Assembly: GCA_027451405.1 (NCBI GenBank)
Contig: DAIDJM010000009.1
Span: 1-64,000, forward strand
Origin: Acetobacteraceae bacterium
GTDB taxonomy: Bacteria > Pseudomonadota > Alphaproteobacteria > Acetobacterales > Acetobacteraceae
Direction: 5' to 3'
Length of the DNA: 64,000 bases
Shown: piece after piece, positions 50,053-59,086 of the stretch
How positions within the stretch are numbered: position 1 is the stretch's first letter
Layout of the letters: every line of letters begins with the position of its first letter
The notes under the pieces: model-generated
The model's database searches: none
Seen by the model: only the letters and a program-made list of their open reading frames with translations
Told to the model about the DNA's origin: nothing
Position numbers and translations under genes: made by a program

Positions 50053-50775
50053 TCAGTACATATGCTGGCCGCCGTTGATCGACAGCGTCGACCCGGTGAT
50101 GAAATCGGCTTCGTCCGCGGTCAGGAAAGCGACGCCGCGCGCGATGTCCTCCGCGCGGCCGAGCCGGCCCATGGGGATCCGTGCGACGATCTTCTGTAGG
50201 ACGTCCGGCGGCACCGCACGGACCATCTCGGTATCGATATAGCCGGGCGCTACGGCATTGACGGTGATGCCGAAGCGTGCCCCCTCCTGGGCCAATGCCT
50301 TGGTGAAACCGTGAATGCCGGATTTCGCGGCAGCGTAATTGACCTGGCCGTATTGTCCGGCCTGCCCGTTGATCGACCCGATATTCACGATCCGCCCGAA
50401 TTTCTTCGAGCGCATGTCCTCGAAGGTGAGCTTGCAGAGATTGAAGCAGCTGCCGAGATTGGTGTCGAGCACCGCATCCCACATGTCGCGCGTCATCTTG
50501 GCGAGCGTGGCGTCGCGAGTGATGCCCGCATTGTTCACCAAAATCTCGACCGGGCCGTGTTCGGCGACGATCCGGTCATGCGCCAGACGGCATTCCTCGA
50601 AATTGCCGGCATCGAAACGCAATACCGGGATGGACGTCTCTGCCTGGAACCGTTGCGCCGCCTCGTCGTTGGCGGCGTAGCTGGCGATGACGCGTCGGCC
50701 GGCCTGGGCCAGGGCGACACTGATCGCGGCGCCGATACCGCGGGTTCCGCCAGTAACGAGTGCGACGCGGGACAT
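50053..50775 (-). CDS. phaB: Acetoacetyl-CoA reductase
   Basis: 240 residues from ATG 50775 with AAGGAG upstream. SDR motifs are VALVTGGTRGIGAAIS, LVNNAGITRDATLAKM and NIGSINGQAGQYGQVNYAAAKSGIHGFTKALA, with the catalytic Ser, Tyr and Lys. GSINGQ-x-GQ-x-GQ-x-NY is characteristic of PhaB, which reduces acetoacetyl-CoA to (R)-3-hydroxybutyryl-CoA for polyhydroxybutyrate. phaA and phaC are not in the window. Confidence 0.92.
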   Translation of the reverse strand: MSRVALVTGGTRGIGAAISVALAQAGRRVIASYAANDEAAQRFQAETSIPVLRFDAGNFEECRLAHDRIVAEHGPVEILVNNAGITRDATLAKMTRDMWDAVLDTNLGSCFNLCKLTFEDMRSKKFGRIVNIGSINGQAGQYGQVNYAAAKSGIHGFTKALAQEGARFGITVNAVAPGYIDTEMVRAVPPDVLQKIVARIPMGRLGRAEDIARGVAFLTADEADFITGSTLSINGGQHMY

Positions 50776-50931
50776 GGGGTGCGCTCCTTCCTCTGTCTCT
50801 CCGTTCGGAGTGCGGACAGGGCGCCAATAGACCCTTGCGGGCGGCACGCGCCAGGGCAGCGCTTGAGAACAAAATATAAACGTTTAGGTTCCAAGGTTGG
50901 TCCTCGCCGACCCAAAAAGGGAGTGAGGCCC

Positions 50932-51279
50932 GTGCCCAACACACCGATCCTGCCGACCAGGACGATATCGCCGGTAAAAACGCCCTTCGGGCTTAGCTTC
51001 CTGCTGGAGGACCTGGTCTTTGCGCGCCGATGGGCGGAGCAGGCCGGGCTGGCTCTCGAAATCGCGCTCGACCGCACCGTGGACGGCGCGGAATTCGAGG
51101 AGCTGCTGCGGGTGACCACCCGGGACCGCGCGCATTGTCTGCTCACGATCTGGCGCACGGAGCGCGGGGTGGTCGGCCAGGAGGCCCGCGGCCTGCCGCT
51201 GATCTATGGCTCGGTCCGGGCGGCTCTCGCGGCGGCCCGCCTGCTACGGCCCCGCGGATGGCAACGCTTCCTGCGCTGA
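50932..51279 (+). CDS. Small protein of unknown function
   Basis: 115 residues from GTG 50932; a GTG at 50923 is equally possible. The sequence LSFLLEDLVFARRWAEQAGL, RAHCLLTIWRTERGVVGQEARGLPLIYGSVRAALAAARLLRPRGW looks genuinely coding but has no recognised domain. It is divergent from phaB and 91 bases upstream of the NDUFA9-like gene on the same strand. Confidence 0.6.
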   Translation: MPNTPILPTRTISPVKTPFGLSFLLEDLVFARRWAEQAGLALEIALDRTVDGAEFEELLRVTTRDRAHCLLTIWRTERGVVGQEARGLPLIYGSVRAALAAARLLRPRGWQRFLR

Positions 51280-51370
51280 CCCGTCGGACACCGCCGGGAC
51301 GGGCGCGGTTGCTTGGAGCGCACCAGACGGACTGATAAGAGCCCCCCGGCTTTCGGTACGAGGGGCAGGC

Positions 51371-52303
51371 ATGCTGGAGACGCGTAGCGTCGCGACGGTG
51401 ATCGGCGGATCGGGATTCATCGGGCGCTACGTCGTCAAACGACTGGCGGCGATGAATTACGTGGTGCGGGTCGCCGGGCGGGTTCCCGAGCGCGCCGCGC
51501 TGCTGCGGCCCATGGGCAATGTCGGCCAGATCGTGCCGCTGTTCGCAGATCTGACGCAGGAGACCACCATCGCGCGCGCGCTCGAAGGCGCGACGCTGGC
51601 CGTGAACCTGGTCGGCATCCTTGCCGAACGGCGGCGCGGCGAGTTCGATGCCCTCCAGGCGGAGGGCGCCGGCCGGGTTGCGCGGCTCGCGGCCTCGTCC
51701 GGCGTGCAGCGGCTGGTGCATGTGTCCGCCATTGGCGCCGACCCCGCCTCGCGCTCCGGCTACGGGCGCAGCAAGGCGCGCGGCGAAGCGCTGGTGCGAG
51801 AGCATTTTGCGCGGGCGACGATTCTGCGCCCCTCCATCGTCTTCGGCGCCGAGGATCAGTTCTTCAACCGGTTCGCCGCGCTCGCGCGAATGGCCCCCTT
51901 CATGCCGGTAATCGCGGGCTCCACGCGCTTCCAGCCCGTCTATGTGGGAGATGTGGCCGATGCCGTCGTCGCCGCCCTGCAGCAGCCAGATGCGGCGGGA
52001 CGGATCTACGAGCTGGGTGGCCCCCGTAGTCTGACATTTCGGGAAATCCTGGGCTGGATTCTGGCCCAGACCCAGCGCCGGCGACCGCTCGTACCGGTCC
52101 CGTCGCCCGCCGCCCGCCTGCTCGCCTCGATCCCCTTCAGCGGCCTGACAAACGATCAGCTGCGGATGCTCCAGCGGGACAACGTGGTCGGAGACGGCAT
52201 GCCCGGGCTCGAAAGCCTCGGAATCGTCCCCACGCCCATGGAGCTGATCGTCCCCACCTACTTGGATCGTTTCCGGCCAGGGGGGCGGCAGCGAGCCGGA
52301 TAG
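51371..52303 (+). CDS. NDUFA9-like NAD(P)-binding atypical SDR
   Basis: 310 residues from ATG 51371 (MLETRSVATVIGGSGFIGRYVVKRLA). The Rossmann motif GGSGFIG, the VNLVGIL segment and LVHVSAIGADPASRSGYGRSKARGEALVRE place it in the complex I NDUFA9 / mRNA-binding atypical SDR group. FQPVYVGDVADAVVAAL and YELGGPRSLTFREIL are further family signatures. In Alphaproteobacteria these proteins are often linked to complex I or quinone metabolism. The gene is single. Confidence 0.88.
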   Translation: MLETRSVATVIGGSGFIGRYVVKRLAAMNYVVRVAGRVPERAALLRPMGNVGQIVPLFADLTQETTIARALEGATLAVNLVGILAERRRGEFDALQAEGAGRVARLAASSGVQRLVHVSAIGADPASRSGYGRSKARGEALVREHFARATILRPSIVFGAEDQFFNRFAALARMAPFMPVIAGSTRFQPVYVGDVADAVVAALQQPDAAGRIYELGGPRSLTFREILGWILAQTQRRRPLVPVPSPAARLLASIPFSGLTNDQLRMLQRDNVVGDGMPGLESLGIVPTPMELIVPTYLDRFRPGGRQRAG

Positions 52304-52374
52304 GTCCGCATCGGGATCTTTCTTCCGTCGGAGGCCCTGACCCCACCCAGGAATGGCCTTCCGCCCGCGGCAGT

Positions 52375-52399
52375 TAGGGCAGCACCCTTGTCCTAACCG
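52375..52399 (+). promoter_or_regulatory. Stem-loop in the gltD leader
   Basis: The arms GTTAGG (52375-52380) and CCTAAC (52394-52399), with inner GGG / CCC pairing, form a hairpin about 80 bases before the gltD start. It could be a terminator for the upstream gene or a leader element of the glutamate synthase operon. No T-tract follows. Confidence 0.35.
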
Positions 52400-52477
52400 T
52401 GGGATTCCGCTCGCCTTCCCGCGCCGGACACTTTACGTTTCGGCCGATCGGGCGCTCCGCGGCCCGGAGGATGATCC

Positions 52478-53920
52478 ATGCCCGAAGCGATGCTGAAGTT
52501 TATGCAGCTGCCCCAGCAGCCGCCCGAGAAACGCGCCGTCGAAAGCCGGCAGCGCGATTTCCACGAGATCTACGCGTCGTTCTCCGCCACGGAAGCCGCC
52601 CGGCAGGCCAGCCGCTGCAGCCAATGCGGCATCCCGTTCTGTTCGGTGCATTGCCCGCTCGGCAACAACATCCCGGATTGGCTCAAGCTCGCCGCGGAAG
52701 GCCGGCTCGAAGAAGCCTACGAAGTCAGCTCGAGCACGAACAACTTCCCGGAAATATGCGGCCGCATCTGCCCGCAGGACCGGCTCTGCGAAGGCAACTG
52801 TGTCATCGAGAAAAGCTTCGACTCCGTCACCATCGGCGCGGTCGAGCGATTCATCACCGACACCGCGTTCCGGGAAGGCTGGGTCAAGCCGATCGTCGCG
52901 CCAACGGAACTGACCCAGTCGGTCGGCATCGTCGGCGCCGGCCCCGCCGGACTGGCCGCTGCCGAACAGCTGCGCCGTCTTGGATACCAGGTCCATGTCT
53001 ACGACCGGCATGATCGCGTAGGCGGGCTGCTGATCTACGGGATTCCGGGCTTCAAGCTGGAAAAGGACATCGTCCTACGCCGGGCGGCGCTGCTCGCGGA
53101 AGGCGGCGTACATTTCCACCTCAATGTCGAGGTCGGACGGGACGTCACATTCGGCGAGCTGCGTGCCCGGCACGATGCGGTGCTGCTGGCCGTCGGCGTC
53201 TATGCTGCCCGCGACATCGGCGGCCCAGGGGCGGGCCTCACCGGCATCGTGCCGGCGCTCGACTACCTCGTCGCCTCGAACCGGAAAGGTCTTGGCGACG
53301 CGGTGCCGGCTTTCGACAGCGGCGCGCTCGACGCGTCCGGCCGGGACGTGGTCGTGATCGGCGGCGGCGACACGGCGATGGATTGCGTGCGCACCGCGGT
53401 GCGCCAGGGCGCCGCGTCCGTCACCTGCCTCTACCGCCGCGATCGCGCGAACATGCCGGGTAGCCTGCGCGAAGTCGCGAACGCCGAAGAGGAGGGCGTG
53501 CGCTTCGTTTGGCTTTCCGCGCCCGAAGCGTTTTTCGGTGACGAACAGGTGCAGGGTGTCATCGCCTCGCGCATGCGTCTCGGACTGCCGGATTCGTCGG
53601 GTCGGCAATCGGTGCAGACCGTGCCGGACAGCCAGTTCCGGCTCGAAGCCTCCCTCGTGATCAAGGCGCTCGGCTTCGACCCCGAAGACCTGCCCTCGCT
53701 CTGGTCGGAAGACACGCTCGATGTCAGCCGCTGGGGAACGCTCAAGATCAATCCAAAAAGCTTTCAGACATCCCTGCCCGGCGTATTCGCGGCCGGCGAC
53801 ATCGTACGGGGCGCGAGCCTGGTCGTCTGGGCGATCCGCGACGGACGGGACGCCGCCGCGCAAATCCACGCTTATCTTGCCCAGACAGCCAGCCCCGGGC
53901 TGCGCGTCGCGGCGGAGTGA
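52478..53920 (+). CDS. gltD: Glutamate synthase [NADPH] small subunit
   Basis: 480 residues, with GGAGG before the ATG. The N-terminal iron-sulfur domain has CSQCGIPFCSVHCPLGNNIPDW and ICGRICPQDRLCEGNC (two cysteine clusters). FAD- and NADPH-binding motifs follow (GIVGAGPAGLAAAEQLRR, VVVIGGGDTAMDCVRTA). The subunit passes electrons from NADPH to the large subunit. It is one base upstream of gltB. The gltD-gltB order here is the reverse of that in E. coli. Confidence 0.97.
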   Translation: MPEAMLKFMQLPQQPPEKRAVESRQRDFHEIYASFSATEAARQASRCSQCGIPFCSVHCPLGNNIPDWLKLAAEGRLEEAYEVSSSTNNFPEICGRICPQDRLCEGNCVIEKSFDSVTIGAVERFITDTAFREGWVKPIVAPTELTQSVGIVGAGPAGLAAAEQLRRLGYQVHVYDRHDRVGGLLIYGIPGFKLEKDIVLRRAALLAEGGVHFHLNVEVGRDVTFGELRARHDAVLLAVGVYAARDIGGPGAGLTGIVPALDYLVASNRKGLGDAVPAFDSGALDASGRDVVVIGGGDTAMDCVRTAVRQGAASVTCLYRRDRANMPGSLREVANAEEEGVRFVWLSAPEAFFGDEQVQGVIASRMRLGLPDSSGRQSVQTVPDSQFRLEASLVIKALGFDPEDLPSLWSEDTLDVSRWGTLKINPKSFQTSLPGVFAAGDIVRGASLVVWAIRDGRDAAAQIHAYLAQTASPGLRVAAE

Positions 53921-53921
53921 C

Positions 53922-56900
53922 ATGACCATGGAACAGGATTTCTTGCGCGCCTGGGAGCGCAACGTCGAAGCGCTGCGGGGCAGCTACGATCCGGTTCAGG
54001 AACATGATTCCTGCGGCGTGGGCCTGATCGCCGCGCTCGACGGCAAGCCGCAGCGGCGCGTGGTGGAGGCCGGGATCGAGGCGCTGCGCGCGGTCTGGCA
54101 CCGCGGCGCCGTGGACGCCGACGGCAAAACCGGCGACGGCGCTGGCATCCACATCGAAATACCCCAGGATTTCTTCGCGGAGGCCATCGAGCGCGGCGGC
54201 GATCGCGCGCGGGACGGGCGCATCGCCGTGGGTATGGTGTTTCTTCCCAAGACGGACTTCTCCGCCCAGGAACGCTGCCGCCAGATCGTCGAGAGCGAAA
54301 TCCTGAAGCTCGGCTATCAGATTTATGGCTGGCGGCAAGTGCCCATCGACGTCTCGGTGATCGGCGAAAAAGCCAATGCGACGCGTCCCGAGATCGAACA
54401 GATCATGGTCCGGAACGCGCTCGGCAGCGACGACGCAACGTTCGAGCGCGACCTCTATGTGATCCGCCGGCGCATCGAAAAAGCGGCGATCGCGGCGCAG
54501 ATCGGCGAGCTCTATATCTGCTCCCTTTCCTGCCGCTCGGTCATCTACAAGGGGATGTTCCTCGCCGAGCACCTGGCGACTTTCTATCCGGATCTCGCGG
54601 ATCCGCGCTTCATCAGCCGCTTTGCCATCTACCATCAGCGCTATTCCACCAACACCTTCCCGACCTGGAAACTGGCGCAACCGTTCCGCATGATCGCCCA
54701 TAACGGGGAGATCAACACGGTTTCCGGCAATATCAACTGGATGAAGAGTCACGAGACCCGTCTCGCGGCCGGGCCACTCGATTCCTTCATCGACGACATC
54801 AAGCCCGTGGTGCAGGCAGGCGGTTCCGATACCGCGGTGCTCGACAACGTCTTCGAGCTTCTCGTCCACGCCGGACGCGATGCGCCGATGGCCAAGACGC
54901 TGATGATCCCAGCCAGCATCGGCAATCCCGCGACCCTGTCGCCGGCGCATGTCGATATGTTCAGCTATTGCAATGCGGTCATGGAGCCCTGGGACGGCCC
55001 GGCGGCGATCTGCGGCACCGACGGACGCTGGGTGATCGCCGGATTGGACCGGAACGGTCTGCGGCCTCTGCGCTACTGCGTCACCCACTCCGGACTGCTC
55101 ATCGTCGGCTCGGAAACCGGGATGGTGGCTCTGGAGGAGACGGATATCGCGGAAAAAGGCCGGGTCGGTCCTGGCCAGACCATCGCGGTCGATCTGGATT
55201 CGCCCGAACTCCTCAAGCCGGACGCGTTGCTCGACCGGCTCGCCGCGCGCCACCCCTACGGCGAATGGGCCGCGCATGTGCGTTCCATCGACGATATCGT
55301 GAAAACCGACGCGCCCGAGCCCGTGCGCTACGAGGGCGAAACGCTGCGACGGCGGCAGCTCGCGGTCGGCCTCACGCTCGAGGAAATCGAAACGATCCTG
55401 CACCCGATGGTGGTCGACGCGGCGGAGGCGACCGGAAGCATGGGGGACGATACCCCGCTTGCCGTGCTGTCGGAGACCTATCGCGGTCTGCAACATTATT
55501 TCAGACAGGATTTCTCGCAAGTCACCAATCCGCCGATCGATAGCCTGCGCGAGGCGGGTGTGATGAGCCTCAAGACCCGGCTCGGTAATCTCGGGAACGT
55601 CCTCGATGAGGATGCAAGTCAATGCGATCTGCTACAGCTCGACAGCCCGGTCCTCTCGACCGCCGAATTCGATGCGATGCTGCGGACGATGGGCGGCTCC
55701 GCCGTCATCATCGACTGCACGTTTCCGGCCTCGGAGGGTGAGGCCGGCCTTCGTCGGGCGATCGAGCGGGTGCGCAGCGAAGCGGAACAGGGCGTGCGCG
55801 AGGGTTGCACGCACGTCGTCCTGACCGACGAGAACCAGGGTCCCGAGCGCGTTGCGATTCCGATGGTTCTCGCCACGGGTGCGGTGCACACGCACCTTGT
55901 GCGATCGAGCCTCCGCACCTTCACGAGCCTGAACGTGAGATCCGCAGAATGCCTCGACGTGCACGGCTTTGCCGTGCTGATCGGGGTGGGCGCCACCACC
56001 GTCAACGCCTATCTCACGCAGGAATGCATCGCCGAGCGCCATCGTCGCGGGCTGCTCGGCGCGCTCTCCTACAAGGAGGCCGTCGCGCGCTACAAGAAGG
56101 CGATCGACAAGGGCCTGCTCAAGACGATGTCGAAGATGGGCATCTCGGTCATCTCGTCATATCGCGGCGGCTATAATTTCGAGGCGATCGGCCTGTCGCG
56201 CGCGTTGGTGGCGGAATTCTTTCCCGGGATGCCGTCCCGGATTTCCGGAATCGGACTTTCCGGAATCGCCCGCCGGCTCCTGTCGCTGCATCGGGCCGCC
56301 TGGAATGCCTCTTTCGTGGCCCTGCCGGTGGGCGGGCACTACAAACTACGCCGCCGCGGCGAGGCGCACGCGTTCGAAGGAAATCTGATCCATCTCCTGC
56401 AAAGCGCGGTGGCAACCGACAGCTTCCAGCTCTACCGCCGCTACGTCGAGGGCGTACGAAAGCTGCCGCCCATTTCGGTCCGTGATCTACTGGATTTCCG
56501 GCGCGAGCGCTGCCAACCCATCTCGGTGGACCAGGTTGAAAGCATCACGGAAATCCGCAAGCGCCTGGTGGCCCCTGGCATTTCGCTCGGCGCGCTAAGC
56601 CCCGAAGCGCACGAGACCCTGTCCATCGCGATGAACCGCATAGGTGCGCGTTCGGATAGTGGCGAGGGCGGCGAAGACCCGGCGCGCGCGAGGCCGAGAG
56701 CGAACGGAGACAACGCATCCTCGGCCATCAAACAGATCGCCTCGGGCCGTTTCGGTGTCACGGCGGAATATCTCAACAATTGCCGTGAGATCGAGATCAA
56801 GATGGCCCAGGGCGCCAAGCCAGGCGAGGGCGGCCAGCTCCCGGGTTTCAAGGTCACCGAACTGATCGCGAAACTGCGGCATTCGACGCCGGGCGTGATG

Positions 56901-58445
56901 CTGATCAGCCCGCCCCCGCATCACGATATCTATTCGATCGAAGATCTGGCCCAACTGATCTACGATCTGAAACAGATCAACCCCGATGCCGCAGTCTGCG
57001 TGAAGCTCGTCGCTCGCTCGGGAATCGGCACGATCGCGGCCGGCGTCGCCAAGGCGAAGGCGGATGCGATCCTCATTTCCGGTCATTCCGGCGGCACCGG
57101 CGCCTCGCCCCAGAGCTCGATCAAATATGCCGGTCTGCCGTGGGAAATGGGCGTCTCGGAAGCCCATCAGGTGCTCATGCTAAACCGGCTACGGCATCGG
57201 GTGCGGCTGCGCGCCGATGGCGGCATCAAAACCGGTCGTGACGTCGTCATCGCTGCCATGCTCGGCGCCGAGGAGTTTGGCATCGGCACGGCCTCGCTCG
57301 TCGCGATGGGCTGCATCATGGTGCGGCAATGCCACTCGAATACCTGCCCGGTCGGGGTCTGCACCCAGGACGAGTCGTTGCGTGCGAAGTTCGAGGGCAC
57401 ACCGGAGAAGGTAATCAATCTCTTCTCCTTCATCGCCGAGGAAGTGCGCGGTATCCTGGCGGAACTCGGCTTCACGCGGCTTGAAGACATCGTCGGCCGC
57501 AGCGATCTTCTGCAACAGGTCAGCCGCGGCTCGGATCTGCTCGACGACCTCGATCTCAATCCCATTCTCGCGCAGGCCGATGCCGGGCCGCACGCCCGTC
57601 ACTGCACCCAAACGGGCCGCAACGAGGTCCCGGAAACTCTCGACGCCCAAATGATCGCCGACGCGCAGCCGCTCTTCGAGCGCGGCGAGAAAATGCAGCT
57701 GCAATACGGGATCCGCAACACGCACCGGGCGATCGGCACGAAAATCTCATCCCGTATCGTCCGGCAATTCGGCATGACCGGGCTGCAGCCCGGTCACCTG
57801 ACCGTGCGGCTCCGCGGCTCGGCCGGCCAATCTCTCGGCGCCTTTGCGGTGCAGGGCCTCCGGATAGAGTTATTGGGCGATGCCAACGATTATGTCGGTA
57901 AAGGTCTGTCCGGCGCTACCCTCGTCCTGCGGCTGCCGCCGAGTTCGGGCCTCGTGAGCCAGGAAAATACCATCCTCGGAAATACCTGCCTCTATGGAGC
58001 CACTTCCGGCAAGCTCTTCGCCGCCGGCCAGGCGGGCGAGCGTTTCGCCGTCCGCAATTCCGGCGCGATTGCCGTCATCGAGGGCTGCGGCTCCAACGGC
58101 TGCGAATACATGACCGGCGGGACGGTCGTGGTACTCGGTGCCGTCGGAGACAATTTCGGTGCCGGCTTCACCGGCGGCATGGCGTTCATCTACGATCCGG
58201 ACAAGCGGTTCGAAAGCCGCGCCAACCGCGACACGATCGCCTGGGATCGGATACGCGCGCCATATTGGAATGGCGTGCTTCGGGGCCTCATCGAAGAACA
58301 CGCGCGCGAGACCAACAGCCGCTTCGCCGCGCGCCTTCTCCACGATTGGGAATGGGAAATCAGCCGCTTCTGGCAAATCGTGCCCAAAGGCTATGAGCGC
58401 TACCTACCGGTGCCTCTCGCCGAACCGGAAGCGATGCGGGCCTAA
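53922..58445 (+). CDS. gltB: Glutamate synthase [NADPH] large subunit
   Basis: 1507 residues from ATG 53922 (a Met two codons on is also possible). A propeptide of about 30 residues precedes the N-terminal nucleophile Cys31 in EHDSCGVGLIA. Domains in order are class II glutaminase (about 31-430), central domain, FMN-binding synthase domain (VKLVARSGIGTIAAGVAKAKAD, ISGHSGGTGASPQSSIKYAGLPWE), the 3Fe-4S cysteine motif CIMVRQCHSNTCPVGVC, and the C-terminal beta-helix GXGXG domain. It converts 2-oxoglutarate and glutamine to two glutamates. Confidence 0.97.
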   Translation: MTMEQDFLRAWERNVEALRGSYDPVQEHDSCGVGLIAALDGKPQRRVVEAGIEALRAVWHRGAVDADGKTGDGAGIHIEIPQDFFAEAIERGGDRARDGRIAVGMVFLPKTDFSAQERCRQIVESEILKLGYQIYGWRQVPIDVSVIGEKANATRPEIEQIMVRNALGSDDATFERDLYVIRRRIEKAAIAAQIGELYICSLSCRSVIYKGMFLAEHLATFYPDLADPRFISRFAIYHQRYSTNTFPTWKLAQPFRMIAHNGEINTVSGNINWMKSHETRLAAGPLDSFIDDIKPVVQAGGSDTAVLDNVFELLVHAGRDAPMAKTLMIPASIGNPATLSPAHVDMFSYCNAVMEPWDGPAAICGTDGRWVIAGLDRNGLRPLRYCVTHSGLLIVGSETGMVALEETDIAEKGRVGPGQTIAVDLDSPELLKPDALLDRLAARHPYGEWAAHVRSIDDIVKTDAPEPVRYEGETLRRRQLAVGLTLEEIETILHPMVVDAAEATGSMGDDTPLAVLSETYRGLQHYFRQDFSQVTNPPIDSLREAGVMSLKTRLGNLGNVLDEDASQCDLLQLDSPVLSTAEFDAMLRTMGGSAVIIDCTFPASEGEAGLRRAIERVRSEAEQGVREGCTHVVLTDENQGPERVAIPMVLATGAVHTHLVRSSLRTFTSLNVRSAECLDVHGFAVLIGVGATTVNAYLTQECIAERHRRGLLGALSYKEAVARYKKAIDKGLLKTMSKMGISVISSYRGGYNFEAIGLSRALVAEFFPGMPSRISGIGLSGIARRLLSLHRAAWNASFVALPVGGHYKLRRRGEAHAFEGNLIHLLQSAVATDSFQLYRRYVEGVRKLPPISVRDLLDFRRERCQPISVDQVESITEIRKRLVAPGISLGALSPEAHETLSIAMNRIGARSDSGEGGEDPARARPRANGDNASSAIKQIASGRFGVTAEYLNNCREIEIKMAQGAKPGEGGQLPGFKVTELIAKLRHSTPGVMLISPPPHHDIYSIEDLAQLIYDLKQINPDAAVCVKLVARSGIGTIAAGVAKAKADAILISGHSGGTGASPQSSIKYAGLPWEMGVSEAHQVLMLNRLRHRVRLRADGGIKTGRDVVIAAMLGAEEFGIGTASLVAMGCIMVRQCHSNTCPVGVCTQDESLRAKFEGTPEKVINLFSFIAEEVRGILAELGFTRLEDIVGRSDLLQQVSRGSDLLDDLDLNPILAQADAGPHARHCTQTGRNEVPETLDAQMIADAQPLFERGEKMQLQYGIRNTHRAIGTKISSRIVRQFGMTGLQPGHLTVRLRGSAGQSLGAFAVQGLRIELLGDANDYVGKGLSGATLVLRLPPSSGLVSQENTILGNTCLYGATSGKLFAAGQAGERFAVRNSGAIAVIEGCGSNGCEYMTGGTVVVLGAVGDNFGAGFTGGMAFIYDPDKRFESRANRDTIAWDRIRAPYWNGVLRGLIEEHARETNSRFAARLLHDWEWEISRFWQIVPKGYERYLPVPLAEPEAMRA

Positions 58446-58547
58446 GAGCGGAGCGTCGGCCCCTGACCAGGACAAGCCGGGGACGAGAGCCTCAAACCCC
58501 CATCATTCTGAATAAGGCGTGCTGACTGAGCAGCCTCCTCAACCAAA

Positions 58548-58611
58548 AGGGGTTTGGGGCCTGCCGGCCCCAGCGGAGTGCAGGGGCGGAGCCTCTGCCC
58601 GCCGGAGGCGA
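58548..58611. repeat. Family B GC-rich intergenic repeat
   Basis: GGGGTTTGGGGCCTGCCGGCCCC, then GCAGGGGCGGAGCCTCTGC and CCGCCGGAGGC. It lies 100 bases after the gltB stop, in a 342-base stretch with no gene. Confidence 0.65.
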
Positions 58612-58645
58612 TCAGGATGTGTCGATCCAAACGTCGATACGCCCT

Positions 58646-58772
58646 TGAGCAAAATCCGATCAGATGGAATCATCTGATCGGATGAATTTGCTCCAGGAAA
58701 TCAATAACTAGAGCAACTTACGCCGATCTGACTGAAGCGCTGGCGCTCCAGGCAGATCGGCTGCTGCTCTAG
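58646..58772. repeat. Family A palindromic intergenic repeat, copy 3
   Basis: Full-length copy matching copy 1 in reverse orientation: TGAGCAAAATCCGATCAGATG..., GAATTTGCTCCAGGAAATCAATAACTAGAGCAACTTACGCC, then GATCTGACTGAAGCGC / GCGCTCCAGGCAGATC and CTCTAGA. One hairpin arm has accumulated mismatches (CCAGGC instead of TCAGTC). It ends 16 bases before the fdsD-like stop. Confidence 0.75.
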
Positions 58773-58787
58773 AAAGCCGCGCCCCCT

Positions 58788-59012
58788 TCAGACTGCAGCC
58801 CCCACCGGCGGCAAAGCCAGGATCGCCGCCCGGGCATTCGGATCGAGTCCCTCACCACCATCGGCGACGAAGGCCGCGATCTCGGCGCGCATACGGGGCT
58901 CCCAAAAGCGGAGGATGTGCCGCTTGATTTCTGCCGCGGCCTCCTCGGGGGGCTTGCGGCGGTGAAACGCAGCGATCTGGTTCGCCATCATCACGAGTCG
59001 ACTGCTGTCCAT
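58788..59012 (-). CDS. fdsD: Formate dehydrogenase delta subunit-like protein, orphan
   Basis: 74 residues. The pattern LVMMANQIAAFHRRKPPEEAAAEIKRHILRFWEPRMRAEIAAFV is that of FdsD, the small delta subunit of NAD-dependent molybdenum formate dehydrogenases. No fdsGBA or fdhD genes are nearby; instead the neighbour is a divergent glutathione transferase. FdsD is thought to aid maturation or stability of the catalytic subunit, so it may act on an enzyme encoded elsewhere. Confidence 0.85.
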   Translation of the reverse strand: MDSSRLVMMANQIAAFHRRKPPEEAAAEIKRHILRFWEPRMRAEIAAFVADGGEGLDPNARAAILALPPVGAAV

Positions 59013-59086
59013 GCCTCCACCCCTCCCGGAAACGCGAGCGCGCCCGACATTGCGGCGCCAGCAGCGCCTATGCGAGACGTAGGCGC

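Noticed and set aside
48483-50078. 531-codon alternative frame over the outer-membrane factor gene
   Set aside because: Same strand but out of frame and Arg-rich. The lipobox and TolC motifs are in the chosen frame.
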